64,000 nucleotides of DNA, from contig NZ_JACXJA010000019.1 of the NCBI RefSeq assembly GCF_014705615.1, positions 118,865-182,864 of the forward strand, read 5' to 3'. This document shows positions 60,106 to 64,000 of this stretch, piece by piece. Below the pieces are notes generated by a model, which saw only the letters and a list, made by a program, of their open reading frames with translations, was not told the origin of the DNA and did not search any database. Numbering within the stretch: the stretch's first letter is position 1; each line of letters opens with the position of its first letter. The translations under genes were made by a program, and so were the position numbers. This stretch comes from Paenibacillus oceani. Its GTDB lineage: Bacteria > Bacillota > Bacilli > Paenibacillales > NBRC-103111.

Positions 60106-61452
60106 ATGGCCGAAACGAACACGGCTCCATTTCCCAAAGGTATCGCCATCGGAATTATCGGTCCGGAGCAGCTAAGAGAAAAGATGGAGCATTGCCTCAA
60201 AGGCTTTCCGTCGTTTGATCCGGTAACCCGCTTGTTCAGCCGGGAGGATGAAGCGCCGGAGCTCGCCAAGGAGCTGATGGATCATGTGGAAGTGATCCTG
60301 TTCTCAGGGCCCGTTCCTTACCGGATGGCCGTTCAGAAGCTCAACTTCAAAATACCGGTGCATTACGTAAGGCTGTCCGGTACCGGGTTGTACCGCGCTT
60401 TGTTCCGCATCGGAAGGCGGTTCGGCCTGGAGGAGATGTCGGTCGATACGTTGTCCAAGCAGTCGGTGGAGCGGGCGTTCCAGGAGCTCGGGGAACCGTA
60501 TAAAGAGCTCGTTCATTACCCGGGGTCCGATCTTGCGGCTAGCGGGGCGCTTATCGATTTCCACACCGAGCAGGTGCGCAGCGGCAAGGCGAAGGCGGTT
60601 CTGACGAGCGTAGGGGCCGTATCCGCGGGGCTTTCCGAGAAGGGCATCCCGAACGAATGGGTGCTGCCGACCGATCAGGACATTATCGTCGCTCTCGAGC
60701 GTTCCCTGCTGTCGACCGAATCGCGCCGCAGCAAAGAATCGCAGATCGTCGTCGGGTTTATCCATGTGGACGAGTTCGACCGACTGGCGAAGAAAAAGGC
60801 GTCGGAGCACGAGGTGCAGAGGCTGAAGCTGGACATTCACCGGATGCTGCTCGGGTACGTCGAATCGCTGGACGGGCATTTGACGCATCTGGGCGGGAAC
60901 GAATATTTGTTTATTACGACGCGCGGCATCTTCGAACGCGAGACCGGCGGCTACAAGTCGATCCCGCTGGCGCGGGTCGTCGAGAAATATTACGGGCTGT
61001 CGCTCAGCATCGGCATCGGCTTCGGGCGGTCGGCCAACGAGGCGGGCACCCATGCGCGGCTGGCGCTGCGCAACTCCAAGGAAAGCGGGGGGGATATCTG
61101 CTTTATCGTCCGGGAGGACAAAAGCGTGATCGGTCCGCTGGAGATGACGCACCCGCACGAGTACGACCTGTCGCTGATCGATGCGAACCTGCTGAAGCGG
61201 GCGGAGGAGGCCGGGCTGACCTCGGGGTATTTGAGCAAGCTGGTCGCCCACGTTACCCGGTTCGGCAAGACCGATTATACGGCACAGGAGCTTGCGACTG
61301 TGCTGGACGTTACGGTGCGCAGCACCCACCGGTTTTTGCTCGCCTGGCTCGATTCCGGCCTTATCGAGATTATCGGCGAGGAGAAGGGGAAGTCGAAGGG
61401 GCGTCCGAAGCAAATTTACCGGCTGTCGTTCTTAAGCGAGCTGGTCCGCTAA
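60106..61452 (+). CDS. Regulator with degenerate GGDEF/GTP-cyclohydrolase-III-like domain and HTH
   Basis: A 448-residue cytoplasmic protein. Residues 1-200 are an alpha/beta sensor-like region with no named fold. About 205-345 resembles a nucleotide-cyclase/GGDEF fold (IVVGFIHVDEFDRLA, THLGGNEYLFITT, LSLSIGIGFGRSANEAGTHA), with GGNEY at the place of the GGDEF signature. The last 70 residues form a winged helix (YTAQELATVLDVTVRSTHRF). It may bind a nucleotide and use it to control transcription. It follows the M20 amidohydrolase and probably belongs with it. Confidence 0.72.
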   Translation: MAETNTAPFPKGIAIGIIGPEQLREKMEHCLKGFPSFDPVTRLFSREDEAPELAKELMDHVEVILFSGPVPYRMAVQKLNFKIPVHYVRLSGTGLYRALFRIGRRFGLEEMSVDTLSKQSVERAFQELGEPYKELVHYPGSDLAASGALIDFHTEQVRSGKAKAVLTSVGAVSAGLSEKGIPNEWVLPTDQDIIVALERSLLSTESRRSKESQIVVGFIHVDEFDRLAKKKASEHEVQRLKLDIHRMLLGYVESLDGHLTHLGGNEYLFITTRGIFERETGGYKSIPLARVVEKYYGLSLSIGIGFGRSANEAGTHARLALRNSKESGGDICFIVREDKSVIGPLEMTHPHEYDLSLIDANLLKRAEEAGLTSGYLSKLVAHVTRFGKTDYTAQELATVLDVTVRSTHRFLLAWLDSGLIEIIGEEKGKSKGRPKQIYRLSFLSELVR

Positions 61453-61617
61453 CCCGGGTCCGGCGGGAATGGATGTTCGTGCGAGTGAACAAAATCGTAA
61501 AAAAAGATGATCCCGATCAAAAGAAAAGGCAATAATTCTGCAGCCGGTCTTGGTATAGTTAAGAACGAACCTGCAGCAAGCTTGTTCGGATATTTTGAAT
61601 ATAGGGAGGTGCGTTCC

Positions 61618-62523
61618 ATGTCGAACGCATTAAAAATCGGAATTATCGGATTGGACACTTCGCACGTTACCGCCTTCACCAAATTGTTGAATGATCCCGA
61701 AAACGCTTATCACGTAGCCGGCGGCAAAGTCGTCGTCGCATTTCCCGGCGGTTCGCCGGATATGGAGCTCAGCATTTCCCGCGTGGAAGGGTTTACGAAT
61801 ACGCTTCGCGACGAGCTGGGCGTAACGATCGTAGATTCGGTCGAAGCGGTAGCCGAGCAAAGCGATGCGATCCTCCTGGAATCGGTAGACGGACGCGTCC
61901 ATTTGGAGCAGTTCGCCAAAATTGCGCCTTACGGCAAACCGGTATTTATCGATAAGCCGCTCGCCGTAACGTCCGAAGACGCCAAGCAAATCGCGGAGCT
62001 GGCCAAGAAGCACGGCATTCCGGTCATGAGCAGCTCGGCGCTCCGTTATGCGGAAGGACTAACTTCCGTGTTGGGCGACGACAGCAAAGGAGCGGTGATC
62101 GGCATTGACGCGTTCGGTCCGATGGCACTGATCCCGACGCAGCCGGGTTATTTCTGGTACGGCATTCATACGGTCGAGATGGTATTCGCAACGCTCGGCA
62201 AAGACTGTGTCGATGTTACGGTCACAACCAACGACGACCACGATCTGATCGTCGGACGCTGGGCGGACGGCCGGATTGCTACGATGCGCGGCAACCGCAA
62301 AGGCAACAATACGTTCGGCGCCGTCGTGCACCGCGAGAAAGGCAGCCAGTTCGTCGACGTATACGCTCATCCGAAGCCGTATTATGCGAGCATGCTTGAG
62401 CCGATTATGGCGATGTTCAAAGGGGAAGGCCCAGCGATCGACTTCGAAGACACGGTGCGTCTGGTTCGCTTCATCGAAGCGGCTAACGAAAGCCGCGAAA
62501 CCGGGAAGACGGTTGCGCTGTAA
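61618..62523 (+). CDS. Gfo/Idh/MocA family oxidoreductase
   Basis: A 301-residue NAD(P)-dependent oxidoreductase, shorter than usual. IGIIGLDTSHVTAFTKLL replaces the usual GxGxxG start, and FIDKPLAVTSED near residue 120 matches the EKP motif with Asp for Glu. Together these mark a divergent subfamily whose activity may be reduced or different. GGGAGG precedes the ATG at 61618; an open frame reaching upstream is not supported. A long terminator follows. Confidence 0.83.
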   Translation: MSNALKIGIIGLDTSHVTAFTKLLNDPENAYHVAGGKVVVAFPGGSPDMELSISRVEGFTNTLRDELGVTIVDSVEAVAEQSDAILLESVDGRVHLEQFAKIAPYGKPVFIDKPLAVTSEDAKQIAELAKKHGIPVMSSSALRYAEGLTSVLGDDSKGAVIGIDAFGPMALIPTQPGYFWYGIHTVEMVFATLGKDCVDVTVTTNDDHDLIVGRWADGRIATMRGNRKGNNTFGAVVHREKGSQFVDVYAHPKPYYASMLEPIMAMFKGEGPAIDFEDTVRLVRFIEAANESRETGKTVAL

Positions 62524-62539
62524 CGATAGCAGGCAGCAG

Positions 62540-62577
62540 GCGGGAACATGATGCCAGTCATGAACCCGCTTTTTTTT
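62540..62577 (+). terminator. Rho-independent terminator
   Basis: GCGGG (62540-62544) pairs with CCCGC (62565-62569), with CATGA/TCATG inside, followed by eight T. Confidence 0.82.
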
Positions 62578-62597
62578 CTGTAACGGGAGCGGGAATA

Positions 62598-62672
62598 GGC
62601 CGTGCCGTTCCGCTGCCAGCGGATAGCAGATCTGCGCACGGCCAGGGAGCGGACGCATCCGCTGGCAGCGGA
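62598..62672. other. Nested inverted repeats in the leader of the hydrolase gene
   Basis: GGCCGTGC (62598-62605) pairs with GCACGGCC (62636-62643). TCCGCTGCCAGCGGAT (62609-62624) is the exact reverse complement of 62657-62672, and each is itself nearly palindromic. Two mutually exclusive foldings are possible, which is suggestive of a switch; no known class is recognised. Confidence 0.6.
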
Positions 62673-62752
62673 GATGGAGGACGGGGAGTCTGCTCCTGAT
62701 ACGAGGCCTGGTACCGAGTTTTCAACACACGGATAGCGAAGGAGAGTTGGAG

Positions 62753-63793
62753 ATGACGGAAAGCAGCAAGCAGGCGGGATATACGCTGGAGCAGCTTAAC
62801 CGGGACGGCGTCCCGAAGCTGCTCGATTCGATCACCGAAAAAGCGGGGTGGGAAGCGAAAAAAGCGGCGCTTAAGGAGCGGTGGCTGGACTTGATCGGCG
62901 GTGTGCCGCCTGCGGTTCCGCTTCGTTATGACATCTTGTCGGAAACGGTCGAGGAGCGTCACGACCGGCTGCATCTGCGCTACGATACGGTTGACGGCGA
63001 TACGGTGACGGCGTATCTGCTCGTGCCCAAAGGAGCGGCCGAGCCGGGAGCAGGCAAGCTGCCGGCCATGATGGCGCTGCATCCGACCGCGAACGAAGGC
63101 AAGGGCGACGTCGCCACTTCGCTGGGTAGGGACAATCGCCGGTACGGAGCCGAGCTCGCCGACCGCGGCTATGTGGTGCTGGCGCCCGACACGATTACGG
63201 CGGGCGAGCGGATCTACGAAGGAGCGCCCGCATATCAGACGGCTCCGTTCTATGAGCAGAACCCGGCCTGGACGGCAGTCGGCAAAATGATCGCCGACCA
63301 TCGGCAGGGGCTCGATCTGCTGGCCTCGCTGGACTACGTGGACAGCGGGCGGATCGGTGCAATCGGCCATTCGCTCGGCGGCTACAACGCCTTCTTCCTG
63401 GCCGGCGCCGACGAGCGGATTCGCGCGATTGTCTCCAGCTGCGGCTTCGCCACATTCACCGGCGACCCGAACCCGAACCGCTGGGGGCGGCGCGACTGGT
63501 TCTCGCATATTCCGGCGATCACCGACTATATCGAACGGGGCGAAGTGCCGTTCGAGTGGCACGAGATCGTCGCGCTGGCTGCGCCGGTGCCGTTCTTTAA
63601 CTGGAGCGGCCAGGCGGATACGATCTTCCCGCACTGGGAGCCGATCGCCGCGGCGATGCGCGACCTGCACGGGCTGTACGCGTGGCTCGGCGAGCCGGAG
63701 AAGATGCTGTCGCTCGACGGGACGAGCAAGCACGACTTCCCGGGTCCGATCCGCGCCGCCGCGTACGATTTTCTGGACCGCTGGCTGAAGTAA
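62753..63793 (+). CDS. Alpha/beta hydrolase, dienelactone-hydrolase or acetyl-xylan-esterase-like
   Basis: A 346-residue serine hydrolase. The nucleophile is in GHSLGGYNAF, the acid in GQADTIFP and the His in SKHDFPGP. LALHPTANEGKGDV-type sequence before the fold fits the DLH/AXE1-like group, which deacetylates sugars or opens lactones. No signal peptide. AAGGAG precedes the ATG at 62753. It lies near a Gfo/Idh oxidoreductase, so a sugar-related role is likely. Confidence 0.85.
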   Translation: MTESSKQAGYTLEQLNRDGVPKLLDSITEKAGWEAKKAALKERWLDLIGGVPPAVPLRYDILSETVEERHDRLHLRYDTVDGDTVTAYLLVPKGAAEPGAGKLPAMMALHPTANEGKGDVATSLGRDNRRYGAELADRGYVVLAPDTITAGERIYEGAPAYQTAPFYEQNPAWTAVGKMIADHRQGLDLLASLDYVDSGRIGAIGHSLGGYNAFFLAGADERIRAIVSSCGFATFTGDPNPNRWGRRDWFSHIPAITDYIERGEVPFEWHEIVALAAPVPFFNWSGQADTIFPHWEPIAAAMRDLHGLYAWLGEPEKMLSLDGTSKHDFPGPIRAAAYDFLDRWLK

Positions 63794-63863
63794 ATCGGCG
63801 GGGGCGCCTCCAAAGTCATTTTGCAATGTTGGTGCCCCGCCTAATACCGATTTTTCCTGAGAA

Positions 63864-63907
63864 AAAGGACCTCAGCCTTCACGTTGCAGTGGAAGTTGAG
63901 GTTCTTT
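63864..63907. terminator. Repeated terminator-like hairpin, copy 2
   Basis: AAAGGACCTC (63864-63873) pairs with GAGGTTCTTT (63898-63907, one G-T pair). It is a near copy of the hairpin at 34586-34629 and follows the hydrolase gene. Confidence 0.65.
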
Positions 63908-63989
63908 CGTAGTAACTACTTAGGTACCTCAAAAAAGATGGTTTGAATGATGGGAAATTTGTGTAATGAAAAGTAATGGAACTATTTTT

Positions 63990-64000
63990 TAATAGGAGCG
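63990..64000. repeat. Start of a further dispersed element, cut by the window end
   Basis: TAATAGGAGCG matches the start of a unit of the four-hairpin family (compare AATAGGAGCGG in copies A and C). The copy continues beyond the window. Confidence 0.5.

Overview
The window looks like a chromosomal segment of a GC-rich, spore-forming Firmicute of the Paenibacillaceae (Paenibacillus, Cohnella or a near relative). The signs are strong AGGAGG-type ribosome binding sites, sigma-A style promoters, CcpA cre-like sites, many solute-binding lipoproteins, a Cache/AraC regulator beside an LplB/LplC/LplA-type sugar importer, a cyo/qox quinol oxidase, class D sortase and LPXTG surface protein, and small Bacillus families (DUF3888, DUF2573, DUF3891, YitT). 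No rRNA, tRNA, CRISPR array, transposase or prophage module was seen.

Layout. 0.4-5 kb: small secreted protein, Gfo/Idh/MocA oxidoreductase, and a GntR regulator fused to a solute-binding domain, divergent from a medium-chain dehydrogenase. 5-10 kb: a secreted-effector-like metallopeptidase, an orphan solute-binding lipoprotein with a DUF3891 protein, and YnfA. 10-14 kb: four-gene quinol oxidase operon. 14-23 kb: MocR regulator divergent from a nitrilase, a lipoprotein, a membrane-anchored FAD oxidoreductase, phosphoesterase, HisJ-type phosphatase, LysR and VOC proteins. 23.5-27.4 kb: two-component system, YitT and CheX. 28-33.4 kb: seven closely packed genes for lipid-linked sugar transfer followed by an ECF sigma factor, its likely anti-sigma factor and a solute-binding lipoprotein. 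33.5-36.3 kb: SDR, a 36-residue membrane peptide, DUF2573 and an esterase. 36.5-42.5 kb: surface-attachment region in which two tandem c-di-GMP-I riboswitches precede a secreted transglutaminase-like protein, followed by a large LPXTG adhesin and its sortase. 42.5-46.3 kb: a partly decayed control region, an orphan solute-binding lipoprotein, and a TetR/membrane protein pair. 46.5-56.2 kb: polysaccharide-use locus (BNR-4 protein, three-gene sugar importer, AraC regulator, epimerase, DHDPS-like enzyme). 56.3-64 kb: serine dehydratase, M20 amidohydrolase with an unusual regulator, a second Gfo/Idh oxidoreductase and an alpha/beta hydrolase.

Genes appear to cooperate as carbohydrate uptake and catabolism modules with their own regulators, and as an envelope module (glycosylation, sigma factor, adhesin, sortase).

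The most unusual non-coding signal is a family of about 195-bp intergenic elements, each made of four short imperfect hairpins at a fixed 50/64/51-nt spacing. Five copies and one cut-off copy occur in this window. Other points of note are the tandem riboswitches, a probable leaderless TetR mRNA, a possible AUA start codon, a 98-bp tandem duplication at the end of the serine dehydratase gene, and an eCIS-like orphan metallopeptidase.
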